A DNA stretch of 64,000 nucleotides from contig JAFRSD010000041.1 in the NCBI GenBank assembly GCA_017427775.1, forward strand, positions 62,001 through 126,000, read 5' to 3'. The number at the start of each line of letters is the position of its first letter. The first letter of the stretch is position 1. This stretch comes from Lachnospiraceae bacterium (GTDB lineage Bacteria > Bacillota > Clostridia > Lachnospirales > Lachnospiraceae). The notes under the pieces were generated by a model. That model was not told where the DNA came from. It worked only from the letters and a program-made list of their open reading frames with translations, and ran no database searches. Below are positions 1 to 7,834 of this stretch, one piece after another. The position numbers were made by a program, and so were the translations under genes.

Positions 1-2012
1 AGCGTCGCCATTTCTCGGTAACGCTCCGTATAACTCATAACGCCGAGGTTATAAAGAACGACGATTCCGAGCACGACGGCTGCGATAACCAGAAGCACGA
101 TCATTACGTTCATCAGTTCCATAAACGTATCGAAGGAATCGAGAATTGACTGCTTGCTCTGGCTGTTTAAAATATGCTGATTCTGCGCGATTTCCGTCTC
201 GTCGGTGAAAAGTGTGCTGACGGTATAAGGAATGCCAACCTTATCGGCGTAAGCCTTTGTCATGACTACGCTCTCGCTCATGGAGGAAACAATTCCCGCA
301 ACCGGAACGGTATACTTCTCGTCGCTGTCAAAAGGCTCAAAGCTCAGCATATCTCCGACCTTCAGGTTAAAGTCCCTCGCGATTCGGCCGCAGACATACG
401 CACCGTCGTCCGAAAGCGTAAAGAATTCCATATCCTGATCCGGGAAGCGTACTTTGTCCCGCGTTACGCTGTATATTTCGAGGACAAATCCCCTGTCCTC
501 GATCTGAATGCTTCTCTGGGCGCACCAGTCTGCCTTGTACAGCTCGGCGAGTTCCGCAGCCTCCGCATTCGTGATGCTTTCCGCATCCAGATACACTCTC
601 GTCTTATAGTTGATTGCCTTATCATAAAAGGCATCCATAAAGGCGTTCATTGTATCAAGCATACCCATGCTTCCGACAATCAAAAGCGTGCAGCCGACAA
701 TTCCGAACAGCGTCATAGCGGTACGGGCCTTATGGCGAAGACAGTCACGGAGGTTCCATTTGATGCCGAAACCAAGTGCCTTAAAGGCTTTCGTCTCCTC
801 AATCCGCATATGCTTCATCCGCTTCGGACTGTAAGGCCGTAACGCGTCCGCGGCAGTTCCCTGCAGCATCTTCTTAACCGAAAGGAAGCCGATCGCGGTA
901 AGAAACAGATTCATCACCGCAAGCACGAGCCAGCAGAACCACGGCACATACAGTTTCCAGCTGGGCATATCGATATAAGTACCCATCGCGCCGTTCGGAT
1001 TCATAATATACCACCCGAGCAGATACCCGATTCCTATTCCGAGCAGCGTTCCCGCAAGCCCGATGAAAAGCGCGTAGGACGTATAGTGGCGAAGGATCTT
1101 CGCATCCCGGTAGCCGAGTGCCTTTAATGTACCGATCTGTGTCTTCTCACTGGCGGTGATTCGGTGCATCGTCGTTACCATGGTAAGGATTGCAATCGCA
1201 AGAAACAATACCGGCAACACGGATCCCATCGTCTTTCCTTCATTAACTTCACCCTGTGCCTCGCTCCAGGACACGGTCTCGTCCTTTGAAAGCACCATGT
1301 AAGTCTTTCCGAATACCTCTTCCAGCTTCTTCACCAGATCTTTCTTCTCAAGCTCCGACTTGATATGAAGCTGCGGATAGAAACCGGCGGTTCCGAGTCC
1401 GGGAAGCAGTTTATCAAGTGCGTTTCCAATCAGCGCCGGGGAAACATAAGCATAACCGTAGGAATGGAAATCCGGCATTACCTGCGTCTCGTCCGGAAGG
1501 CAGATCAGATATTCACTGGATTTTACGAGTCCCTTGACTCTTCCGCCGAGGGTGATGGATTTATAGACAAATGTCATCTCATCCCCGACCTCTATGTCAT
1601 TGGCTGCGGCAAAGGAATCACTGAGCCATATCCCATCGGGACTTTCCGGATCGTAAGCCTCGCCTTTTGTGACGAGTACGCCGGAGATATTCATGTTTTC
1701 GCTGACAGTGAGCGCAACAATGTCGGGATCATTCTGCACCGTCGTATTGACGCTCAGAAAACGCGTGGCATCGGTTACGCCGTCAATGGCAAGGACCTTT
1801 TCCAGATCCGCCTTTGTGAAGCCGCCCTCGTTGATCACGCGGAAATCGGCGAAGCCGGTCGCCTCATAAATCTCATCGGTATCCACCTTCAGGCTGTACC
1901 ATTCAATGTTAAAGCCGAAGAAGATTCCGACGCCGATCCCGATCATAATGACCATCGAGATAAACTGGGCTTTATAAACCCAAAGCGTACGAAACAGTTT
2001 TCTTTTTAACAT
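1..2012 (-). CDS. ABC transporter permease, FtsX/MacB type (partial, C-terminus off the window)
   Basis: Membrane subunit of an efflux-type ABC transporter. The frame starts at ATG 2012 and stays open to the left edge (about 670 codons), so the C-terminus is missing. A hydrophobic N-terminal segment (residues about 13-32) leads into a soluble extracytoplasmic domain. A block of three membrane segments follows (beginning near MGSVLPVLFLAIAILTMV), then a cytoplasmic stretch, a second membrane-anchored soluble domain, and a final visible membrane helix followed by YTERYREMAT, a typical FtsX-domain sequence. The start codon shares its A with the TAA of the upstream ATPase gene (TAATG), so the two are translationally coupled. 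Substrate is unknown; family members export antimicrobials, lipids or lipoproteins. Confidence 0.9.
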   Translation of the reverse strand, partial: MLKRKLFRTLWVYKAQFISMVIMIGIGVGIFFGFNIEWYSLKVDTDEIYEATGFADFRVINEGGFTKADLEKVLAIDGVTDATRFLSVNTTVQNDPDIVALTVSENMNISGVLVTKGEAYDPESPDGIWLSDSFAAANDIEVGDEMTFVYKSITLGGRVKGLVKSSEYLICLPDETQVMPDFHSYGYAYVSPALIGNALDKLLPGLGTAGFYPQLHIKSELEKKDLVKKLEEVFGKTYMVLSKDETVSWSEAQGEVNEGKTMGSVLPVLFLAIAILTMVTTMHRITASEKTQIGTLKALGYRDAKILRHYTSYALFIGLAGTLLGIGIGYLLGWYIMNPNGAMGTYIDMPSWKLYVPWFCWLVLAVMNLFLTAIGFLSVKKMLQGTAADALRPYSPKRMKHMRIEETKAFKALGFGIKWNLRDCLRHKARTAMTLFGIVGCTLLIVGSMGMLDTMNAFMDAFYDKAINYKTRVYLDAESITNAEAAELAELYKADWCAQRSIQIEDRGFVLEIYSVTRDKVRFPDQDMEFFTLSDDGAYVCGRIARDFNLKVGDMLSFEPFDSDEKYTVPVAGIVSSMSESVVMTKAYADKVGIPYTVSTLFTDETEIAQNQHILNSQSKQSILDSFDTFMELMNVMIVLLVIAAVVLGIVVLYNLGVMSYTERYREMAT

Positions 2013-2713
2013 TACCAATCCACCTCTTCCACCGAAAGCGGATTAGCCTGCTCCTCACAGGACTGAATCCGGCCGTTCTTCACACGTACTACGACGTCTG
2101 CCATCTTGGCAATGTTCTGGTTATGCGTAACAACGATGATGGTTTTCTTCATCTCCCGCGCCATGGAAAGGAGCAGTTTCAGTACGGTCACGCCGGTCTC
2201 GCTGTCGAGTGCACCGGTAGGCTCGTCACAAAGAAGAATCTTCGGATTTTTCGTGAGTGCTCTCGCGATCGACACACGCTGCTGCTCGCCGCCCGAAAGT
2301 TCCGACGGAAAATTATGCTTATGATCTAAGAGCCCCACTGCCTCAAGCATATCGTGACTGCTTAACGGATCGGTTGCAATCTCCTTTACGAGAGCCACAT
2401 TCTCAATGACCGTAAGCGTCGGGATCAGGTTGTAGCTCTGAAATACAAATCCGACCTTCGCCGCACGGTAATCCGCCATCTCATTGCTGTTCAAAGTGGA
2501 TATGTCACGTCCGTCTACCGTGATGGTTCCTTCGGTCGGATTATCAAGTCCGCCGAGAAGGTTTAAAAGCGTACTCTTTCCGGCACCGCTCGGCCCGAGA
2601 ATAACGACAAATTTGCCTTCCTCTAAAGAAAGGTTTACGTGGTTCAATGCCCACTGCTCGTGATCCCCGTTTTTATATACGCGGGACACATTTTGAAATT
2701 CAACAATACCCAT
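2012..2713 (-). CDS. ABC transporter ATP-binding protein (MacB/LolD type)
   Basis: Cytoplasmic ATPase partner of the coupled permease, 233 residues, normal for the LolD/MacB/SalX group. Walker A is GPSGAGKST, the Q-loop region is VGFVFQSYNL, the ABC signature is LSGGEQQR, and Walker B plus D-loop is ILLCDEPTGALD, followed by an H-loop in VVTHN. The start ATG is preceded by GGGAGG. The pair forms a two-gene exporter operon downstream of the feo cluster. The substrate cannot be inferred. A second, paralogous exporter pair lies at 53.4-56.6 kb. Confidence 0.95.
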   Translation of the reverse strand: MGIVEFQNVSRVYKNGDHEQWALNHVNLSLEEGKFVVILGPSGAGKSTLLNLLGGLDNPTEGTITVDGRDISTLNSNEMADYRAAKVGFVFQSYNLIPTLTVIENVALVKEIATDPLSSHDMLEAVGLLDHKHNFPSELSGGEQQRVSIARALTKNPKILLCDEPTGALDSETGVTVLKLLLSMAREMKKTIIVVTHNQNIAKMADVVVRVKNGRIQSCEEQANPLSVEEVDW

Positions 2714-2752
2714 GTTACTTTTTTATCCTCCCTATAAAGCTTCTATAAACAG

Positions 2753-2799
2753 AGGGGGAGGTGCCGTGCAGCCTTCTGCTTTGCGGTACCCCCCTCTTA
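2753..2799 (-). terminator. G/C-rich hairpin between the feo operon and the ABC exporter
   Basis: An imperfect inverted repeat pairs GAGGGGG/GGTGCCG on one arm with CGGTACC/CCCCTC on the other. It lies just downstream (minus strand) of the last feo gene. The T-tract after the stem is weak (TGTTTAT), so it may only attenuate readthrough. Confidence 0.4.
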
Positions 2800-2828
2800 T
2801 TCACACACAAATTACATCATGAAATCGA

Positions 2829-3002
2829 CTATTTACATTTATGGCAAGCGCCGTGCATCGCGCAATTCGCGCAGCCGCATCCGCAGGATGTTTTGCCCTT
2901 CTTCTTATCGCGTACAAGCTGCATGGCAGCAAGCGTAACGCACAATAAAACGATCAGCAAAACAACGATTGTACCGGCATTTGCCGCAAGCCATCCAAAC
3001 AT
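2829..3002 (-). CDS. FeoB-associated Cys-rich membrane protein
   Basis: A 57-residue protein, starting at ATG 3002 with GAGAGG upstream. Residues about 5-30 form a single hydrophobic helix. A basic patch (RDKKKGK) follows, and then a cysteine-rich tail with seven Cys and two His in the last 18 residues (SCGCGCANCAMHGACHKCK). This matches the small FeoB-associated Cys-rich family often found right after feoB in Clostridia. It starts 12 bases after the feoB stop codon, so it is the fourth gene of the operon. A role in iron handling at the membrane is inferred from position and Cys content. Confidence 0.88.
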   Translation of the reverse strand: MFGWLAANAGTIVVLLIVLLCVTLAAMQLVRDKKKGKTSCGCGCANCAMHGACHKCK

Positions 3003-3014
3003 GTTACACCTCTC

Positions 3015-5504
3015 TTACTTGACACGAACCTTCTTCGTAAGCTTTGTTGCTTCCTTGTAAGGTCTTACCAGCATATAGATCATTCCGGCAAGGATCAACG
3101 CGGATACAGCGATTCCGATTGCATTTCCGTCACCGGTAAATGCGCCGCCGAACTGTTTGATCATCAGGGCGATGATGTAAGCGAATCCGCACTGATAAAG
3201 GATTGCGAACCAGGTCCATTTCGCGTTGTTCATTTCTCTTCTGATCGCGCCGATTGCCGCGAAGCAGGGTGCGCAAAGAAGGTTGAATACAAGGAACGAG
3301 AATCCGGCAACCTGCGTAAACGCAGCACTGATACTCTTGATGTCACCGTACAGAATCCCCATTGTTCCGACGATGTTCTCTTTCGCTACCAGACCTGTCA
3401 CACTTGCAACGGCTGCCTGCCAGTTGCCCCATCCGAGAGGCGCGAACATCCAGGCAATGCCGCCTCCGATGGCCGCCAGAATCGAGCTGTCAATCTCTTC
3501 CTCGGAAAGCATTCCGAACTTACCGTCAATCCATCCAAACGAGGAAGTAAACCATACTACTATTGTAGAAAGAAGGATGATCGTTCCTGCCTTCTTGATG
3601 AAGGACCAGCCGCGTTCCCACATGGAACGAAGCACATTGCTGACCGTCGGCCAGTGATATGCCGGAAGCTCCATAACGAACGGAGCAGGATCGCCGGAGA
3701 ACATCTTCGTCTTCTTCAAAATGATACCGGAGATAACGATTGAAGCCATTCCGATAAAGTACGCCGAAGTGGAAACCCATGCGCTGCCGCCGAAGATCGC
3801 GCCGGCAACCATGCCGATGAACGGAAGCTTCGCGCTGCAAGGGATAAATGTGGTTGTCATGATCGTCATACGGCGGTCACGCTCATTCTCAATCGTACGG
3901 CTTGCCATAATACCGGGCACGCCGCAGCCGACACCGATCAGCATCGGGATGAAGGATTTGCCGGACAGGCCGAAACGGCGGAATATCCGGTCAAGGACAA
4001 ATGCGATACGGGCCATATAGCCGCATGCTTCCAAAAATGCAAGAAGCAGGAACAATACAAGCATCTGCGGAACAAATCCGAGTACCGCGCCGACACCGGC
4101 GATGATACCGTCAAGGATCAGGCTCTTCAGCCAGTCCGCACAATTTGCTTTATCCAAAAGGTTCTCAACCAATACCGGAACGCCGGGTACCCACACGCCA
4201 TAATTGGCAGGATCTACGCCGCCCTCGTATTTTTCGTACATAGCAACTGCATTTTCAAGATCCTCAAGGGAAGCCGTTTCCTCGGTCTCCTCAAGGGTTT
4301 CCTCATCAACGAGGGTATACGGGAACTCTGCATCTTTGCCTGCGTAATTGGCAACGAGGCCGCGAAGGGCGGTTACTGCTGCTGCAGCGTCGTAATCTTC
4401 TGCTTCGGAATCAAGAGCCTCTTCCGCTTCCGCGATGTCAATTCCGTCCGCCTCTGCTTTCGCGAGAAGGCCTTCGATGATCGCGTCGGTGTCGCCGTAT
4501 TCATCCTCGGCATCGGCCGTCTTGCCGGAGCCGATTCCAAACAAATGGTAGCCGTCACCGAACAATCCGTCGTTCGCCCAGTCGGTCGCCGGAGCTCCGA
4601 CGCCTACCATGGCGATCCAGTATACCGCGAACATGATCAGTGCGAAAATCGGAAGTCCGAGCCAGCGGTTCGTTACAACCTTATCGATCTTATCGGACTT
4701 GGTCGCCGCACCTGCATTTTTCTTCTTATAGCAGGACTTGATCACCTCGGCAATATAAACGTAACGCTCGTTTGTGATAATGCTTTCCGCGTCGTCGTCC
4801 AGTTCCTTCTCGGCTGCCTGAATATCCTTTTCAATGTGTGCTAACGTGTCTTTTGAGATCTTCAGCTGCTCAAGTACTTTGTCATCGCGCTCGAACACCT
4901 TGATTGCGTACCAGCGCTGCTGCTCTTCCGGAAAGTTATGTACAACCGCCTCCTCAATATGCGCGATCGCGTGCTCGACCGGTCCGGAAAATGTGTGAAG
5001 CGGCACGGTTTTCGTATGCTTTACGGCGTCAATCGCCGCCTCTGCAGCCTCCATAACGCCGTCGCCCTTCAATGCGGAAATATCAACCACTTTGCAGCCG
5101 AGTCTTCTGGAGAGCTCTGCTTCGTTGATCTTATCTCCGTTCTTCTTTACGACATCGATCATGTTAATGGCTACCACAACCGGAATGCCGAGTTCCGTAA
5201 GCTGTGTCGTCAGATAAAGGTTTCTCTCAAGGTTCGTTCCGTCTACAATGTTCAGGATTGCATCCGGTCTCTCGCCGATCAGATAATTTCTTGCTACCAC
5301 TTCCTCCAAAGTATACGGGGAAAGGGAATAAATACCGGGAAGGTCGGTGATGATAACATCGTTGTGTTTCTTCAGTTTTCCTTCCTTCTTCTCAACCGTT
5401 ACGCCCGGCCAGTTTCCAACGAACTGGTTGGAACCCGTAAGTGCATTAAAGAGCGTTGTTTTACCGCTGTTGGGGTTACCCGCAAGAGCAATTCGCGTAC
5501 TCAT
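3015..5504 (-). CDS. feoB: Ferrous iron transporter FeoB with an acidic extracytoplasmic insertion
   Basis: GTP-dependent Fe(II) import across the cytoplasmic membrane, 829 residues (typical FeoB about 650-780). The N-terminal G domain shows G1 GNPNSGKT (9-16), G3 DLPG (54-57) and G4 NMID (114-117), followed by a helical GDI region to about residue 260. The membrane domain starts near WLGLPIFALIMF (281-292) and includes the conserved CGYMAR and IGVGCGVPG gate regions. Between the first membrane helix and the conserved SLILDGIIAGVG segment (461-472) there is an extra stretch of about 125 residues (310-435), with about 32 Asp/Glu against four Lys/Arg in 329-432. FeoB family members usually have a short loop here. 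It is preceded by two feoA genes and followed by the Cys-rich protein. Confidence 0.97.
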   Translation of the reverse strand: MSTRIALAGNPNSGKTTLFNALTGSNQFVGNWPGVTVEKKEGKLKKHNDVIITDLPGIYSLSPYTLEEVVARNYLIGERPDAILNIVDGTNLERNLYLTTQLTELGIPVVVAINMIDVVKKNGDKINEAELSRRLGCKVVDISALKGDGVMEAAEAAIDAVKHTKTVPLHTFSGPVEHAIAHIEEAVVHNFPEEQQRWYAIKVFERDDKVLEQLKISKDTLAHIEKDIQAAEKELDDDAESIITNERYVYIAEVIKSCYKKKNAGAATKSDKIDKVVTNRWLGLPIFALIMFAVYWIAMVGVGAPATDWANDGLFGDGYHLFGIGSGKTADAEDEYGDTDAIIEGLLAKAEADGIDIAEAEEALDSEAEDYDAAAAVTALRGLVANYAGKDAEFPYTLVDEETLEETEETASLEDLENAVAMYEKYEGGVDPANYGVWVPGVPVLVENLLDKANCADWLKSLILDGIIAGVGAVLGFVPQMLVLFLLLAFLEACGYMARIAFVLDRIFRRFGLSGKSFIPMLIGVGCGVPGIMASRTIENERDRRMTIMTTTFIPCSAKLPFIGMVAGAIFGGSAWVSTSAYFIGMASIVISGIILKKTKMFSGDPAPFVMELPAYHWPTVSNVLRSMWERGWSFIKKAGTIILLSTIVVWFTSSFGWIDGKFGMLSEEEIDSSILAAIGGGIAWMFAPLGWGNWQAAVASVTGLVAKENIVGTMGILYGDIKSISAAFTQVAGFSFLVFNLLCAPCFAAIGAIRREMNNAKWTWFAILYQCGFAYIIALMIKQFGGAFTGDGNAIGIAVSALILAGMIYMLVRPYKEATKLTKKVRVK

Positions 5505-5521
5505 CTTCCTGCCTTCCTTTC

Positions 5522-5743
5522 TTATTCCACTTCAATCATTTCGGCATCCGCTTTGCGGATGGACAATTCGTAATTCCGTACTGTCACTTCAATCGGATCG
5601 CCGAGCGGAGCAACCTTACGGACATACACCGAGGTGCGCCTCGTAATACCCATGTCCATAATGCGGCGCTTTACAGCACCTTCTCCGTGCAGCTTAACAA
5701 CTGTTACGGTTTCGCCGATTTTGACATCTCTTAATGTTTTCAC
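5522..5743 (-). CDS. feoA: FeoA-family protein, 73 residues (FeoB-proximal)
   Basis: Small SH3-like cytoplasmic partner of FeoB. The start is GTG 5743, chosen because AAAGGAGG lies seven bases upstream. Typical FeoA features are the KIGETVTVVKLHGEGAVKRR opening, RRIMDMGITRRTSVYV, APLGDPIEVTVRNYELSIRK and a terminal Asp/Glu-rich end. It ends 17 bases before feoB. FeoA proteins are needed for or stimulate FeoB-dependent iron uptake. This is one of three FeoA domains in the window. Confidence 0.95.
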   Translation of the reverse strand: MKTLRDVKIGETVTVVKLHGEGAVKRRIMDMGITRRTSVYVRKVAPLGDPIEVTVRNYELSIRKADAEMIEVE

Positions 5744-5810
5744 TTCTTTTCCTCCTTTATCGAGCGGTTACCCGTCCCTTACATTCCTTTGTGGTTTCTA
5801 AGACCTTTCT

Positions 5811-5877
5811 GTTTCCGCGGTTCTCTCAGCCCGACCCGCTTTGCGGTGAAGCTAAGGCTTCTCGTTTCCGCGGTTCT
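5811..5877. repeat. Imperfect direct repeat between the two feoA genes
   Basis: GTTTCCGCGGTTCT occurs exactly at 5811-5824 and 5864-5877. The flanks are also similar (CTAAG upstream, CAGCC downstream), giving an imperfect repeat of about 33 bases per unit. The 143-base spacer 5744-5886 holds no gene. It could be a processing or attenuation element within the operon, or a remnant of local duplication. Confidence 0.6.
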
Positions 5878-5886
5878 TCCAGCCTC

Positions 5887-6099
5887 CTAAACCATAATCT
5901 TTCTTGCCAGTTCTTCGCTGACTGCCACTCTGCTCTCCTTGACCTTCAGAATCAGATTGTCACCGAGCGAGCTTACAATGCTGACCTCTCCGCCGATATG
6001 AAAACCAAGGTCCTCCAGGTGTTTTCTTACCTCGGGACTTCCTCCCAGTTTTCGAATAATCTGCGGCTGGTCCTTTTCCGCATAAATTAGAGGCATCAT
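5887..6099 (-). CDS. feoA: FeoA-family protein, 70 residues (first gene of the feo operon)
   Basis: Second stand-alone FeoA, divergent in sequence from the 73-residue copy: KLGGSPEVRKHLEDLGFHI, GGEVSIVSSLGDNLILKVKESRVAVSEELARKI. The start ATG 6099 has AGGAGG six bases upstream. It is the promoter-proximal gene behind the iron-regulated promoter at 6166-6194. Paired feoA genes upstream of feoB are common in Firmicutes; one copy may bind FeoB and the other have a regulatory role, which is not known here. Confidence 0.93.
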   Translation of the reverse strand: MMPLIYAEKDQPQIIRKLGGSPEVRKHLEDLGFHIGGEVSIVSSLGDNLILKVKESRVAVSEELARKIMV

Positions 6100-6142
6100 A
6101 CTGTTCCTCCTGCCTTTATTATCAGATTAAGCCTTCCATTCG

Positions 6143-6158
6143 GTTAGCATTATCTAAC
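6143..6158. promoter_or_regulatory. DtxR-family operator, copy 1 (GTTAG-N6-CTAAC)
   Basis: Perfect 5-bp inverted repeat GTTAG CATTAT CTAAC, located just downstream of the feo -10 element, in the transcription start region. It is the same half-site pair and spacing as copy 2. The GTTAG/CTAAC halves resemble the core of DtxR/IdeR operators (TTAGGTTAG-CTAACCTAA). The adjacent DtxR-family gene is the obvious candidate to bind it. Confidence 0.75.
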
Positions 6159-6165
6159 TATCAAT

Positions 6166-6194
6166 ATTATAGTTAGAGTCGGCTAACTTGTCAA
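6166..6194 (-). promoter_or_regulatory. Promoter of the feo operon
   Basis: On the minus strand, a perfect consensus -35 TTGACA (6189-6194) is followed by a 17-base spacer and a perfect -10 TATAAT (6166-6171). Operator copy 2 occupies positions 6172-6187, almost the whole spacer. A repressor bound there would directly block RNA polymerase, fitting metal-dependent repression of a strong promoter. Confidence 0.88.
6172..6187. promoter_or_regulatory. DtxR-family operator, copy 2 (inside the feo promoter spacer)
   Basis: GTTAG AGTCGG CTAAC, identical in half-sites and spacing to copy 1, with centres 29 bases apart. It lies exactly between the -35 and -10 boxes of the feo promoter. Confidence 0.78.
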
Positions 6195-6238
6195 GTTGGA
6201 ATTCATGATACATTTTACTGAAAATAAGGAACCATAAG

Positions 6239-6267
6239 TTGCTATTTTGGTAAATCTGTGGTAAAGT
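6239..6267 (+). promoter_or_regulatory. Likely promoter of the DtxR-family regulator gene
   Basis: TTGCTA (6239-6244), a 17-base spacer, TAAAGT (6262-6267), about 33 bases before the regulator ATG. It lies outside the two operators, so the regulator may be only mildly autoregulated. Confidence 0.5.
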
Positions 6268-6299
6268 TTTCCTAATAGAGATTGGAAAGGAGAATTCTA

Positions 6300-6680
6300 A
6301 TGGCACTTCAGGAATCCGGAGAGATGTATCTGGAGACGATTTATGTTTTATCCCTAACCTCTTCCGCCGTACGCAGCATCGACGTAGCGGAATATATGGG
6401 GTTCAGCAAACCGTCGGTCAGCCGCGCAATCGGCTTATTGAAAAGCGAGGGCCTTGTTAAGATTGATAAAGACGGTTACCTCAAGCTTACCGAGGCGGGT
6501 CTGATTCTTTCCAAGCGTATTTATGAACGTCACACGGTTCTCTCGAAGCTCTTTACGCAGCTTGGCGTCGATGAGAAGATTGCTTCTGAGGACGCGTGTC
6601 GAATTGAACACTATATCAGCGACGAAACATTTTCCGCCATCAAACGGCATATGGAGAAATACATGCCGAAGGAAGCCTGA
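6300..6680 (+). CDS. DtxR/MntR-family metal-dependent transcriptional regulator
   Basis: 126-residue metalloregulator. The start is ATG 6300, with AAAGGAG at 6286-6292; an in-frame TTG at 6282 lies on the Shine-Dalgarno itself and is rejected. The N-terminal winged helix (residues about 5-65) contains the recognition segment MGFSKPSVSRAIGLLKSEGLV. The dimerisation half contains the metal-ligand region RIYERHTVLSKLFTQLGVDEKIASEDACRIEHYIS (given as positions about 73-107). It lacks the C-terminal SH3-like domain of long DtxR/IdeR proteins, as in MntR. It is divergent from the feo operon whose promoter carries two matching operators, so Fe(II)-dependent repression of feo is the likely role. Mn(II) as effector cannot be excluded. 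Confidence 0.92.
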   Translation: MALQESGEMYLETIYVLSLTSSAVRSIDVAEYMGFSKPSVSRAIGLLKSEGLVKIDKDGYLKLTEAGLILSKRIYERHTVLSKLFTQLGVDEKIASEDACRIEHYISDETFSAIKRHMEKYMPKEA

Positions 6681-6729
6681 TTCGTCCCGCATGATATACA
6701 ACGAAAACTCTTAATTGTTTCCATAATAA

Positions 6730-6763
6730 AGCGAGAGGGCTATTCCGCCCTCTCGCTATTTTT
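6730..6763 (+). terminator. Terminator of the DtxR-family regulator gene
   Basis: Perfect 11-bp stem AGCGAGAGGGC / GCCCTCTCGCT with a six-base loop, followed by ATTTTT. Confidence 0.9.
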
Positions 6764-6829
6764 CTCGCGTTTCGTTTTTCGCTCGCTGCTTTCTGTTCCC
6801 GCACGCGTGCGCTACACCTTTTCTCTTTC

Positions 6830-7054
6830 TCATCCTTTTTTGATAAATCGGATCAGAATCATCACTGCGCCGGATAAAGCAAATCCGATGCCCAAAAACA
6901 GGAACACCAGATACCGCCGGTACAGGCGCGCATACAGGTCATTGGAACCGTCCAGCACGGACCGGTGCGCAAAGTGAAAGAAGAGGCTCAGTCCGAAGCA
7001 AAGCGCCGCCAGAACCAGCAGCACGATTCCGCATACCATTAGTTTTTTCTCCAT
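6830..7054 (-). CDS. Small two-helix membrane protein of unknown function
   Basis: 74 residues with two hydrophobic segments (about 5-28 and 48-68) and a short polar loop between them; the C-terminus is basic (RFIKKG). The start ATG 7054 is preceded by AAGGAG. It starts one base after the stop codon of the isochorismatase-like gene, so it is co-transcribed. No family recognised. Confidence 0.7.
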   Translation of the reverse strand: MEKKLMVCGIVLLVLAALCFGLSLFFHFAHRSVLDGSNDLYARLYRRYLVFLFLGIGFALSGAVMILIRFIKKG

Positions 7055-7055
7055 G

Positions 7056-7598
7056 TCAGTCTTCTCCTTTTCTTTCCGCAGTCTCGTATCGCACGCCTTT
7101 CTTTTTGAGCTGTTCCCGCATCTTATTCACTCTCTCCTGCGGAAACCTTCGTCCGATACAGTTCTCAAGCATTACGACGCGTACACCTGTCTTGGCCGCT
7201 CCGAGAGCGGTCTTTCCGACGCAGCCGCACTCGTCCAGACCGCAGAGTGCCACCTCGTCGTACTTCTTTTCTTTCATGTATTCGCGAAACTTTTTCGCGG
7301 TATAGGTGTTCGACAGGTTCTTTTCAAAATAGAGCTCCGAGACAATGTCAAGCCCGTCGTACAGCTTTGCGCCTTCGGTTCCCCTAATGGAAAATCCGAT
7401 GAACCACCGGTTGGTCGCGATATTCGGCAAGATGTGCGCGATATAGAGGATATCCGCTCCGTCGCTTTGATACCGGTGAATCGCGCGGTTTACCGAAGCC
7501 GTCAATTCCGCAGCGTCATACGAGAACATTGCTTTCCGCTTCGATCCCAGATAATCATTTTGCATATCGATCACAAGCAGTGCTTTTTTATTCTCCAT
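7056..7598 (-). CDS. Isochorismatase-family cysteine hydrolase
   Basis: 180-residue cytoplasmic hydrolase of the isochorismatase/nicotinamidase fold. The start ATG 7598 has GGGGAG eight bases upstream; an upstream in-frame ATG (MKNVSGRKP...) has no such site. Residues 4-13 (KKALLVIDMQNDY) carry the first catalytic Asp. The nucleophile Cys lies in VALCGLDECGCVGKTALGA, matching the family pattern of a Cys-Val followed by Thr-Ala. Substrate is not determinable; nicotinamidase lacks support because its metal-binding motif is not obvious. It is first of a two-gene unit with the small membrane protein. Confidence 0.9.
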   Translation of the reverse strand: MENKKALLVIDMQNDYLGSKRKAMFSYDAAELTASVNRAIHRYQSDGADILYIAHILPNIATNRWFIGFSIRGTEGAKLYDGLDIVSELYFEKNLSNTYTAKKFREYMKEKKYDEVALCGLDECGCVGKTALGAAKTGVRVVMLENCIGRRFPQERVNKMREQLKKKGVRYETAERKGED

Positions 7599-7741
7599 AG
7601 GTTTTCTCCCCGAAACATTTTTCATCGGTTTTTGAAGCTTCCGCCCAATCTGCCAATCTGAGAACAGCGGTTTTTCTGATTATACCACAGGCCCATTTTC
7701 CTGTCTAACGAAAAACTTTCGAAAAAGTTGAAAATTCCCTC

Positions 7742-7772
7742 TTGACTCTCCCACTGTGTAAGGGTTTACTAT
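7742..7772 (+). promoter_or_regulatory. MerR-type promoter with 19-base spacer
   Basis: TTGACT (7742-7747), 19-base spacer, TACTAT (7767-7772). The spacer carries an imperfect inverted repeat (8 of 11 positions match) centred on 7755, GACTCTCCCAC against GTGTAAGGGTT. Over-long spacers with such dyads are the hallmark of promoters activated by MerR-family proteins. It is 63 bases before the MerR gene, so autoregulation is likely. Confidence 0.75.
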
Positions 7773-7834
7773 GAGAACGAGCTCAAGAAAACACGCCTCG
7801 ATCGATGTATCGGGCATCCCATGGGAGGACGATT

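Noticed and set aside
6282-6302. TTG start for the DtxR-family regulator
   Set aside because: It overlaps the Shine-Dalgarno of the ATG at 6300, which has proper spacing.
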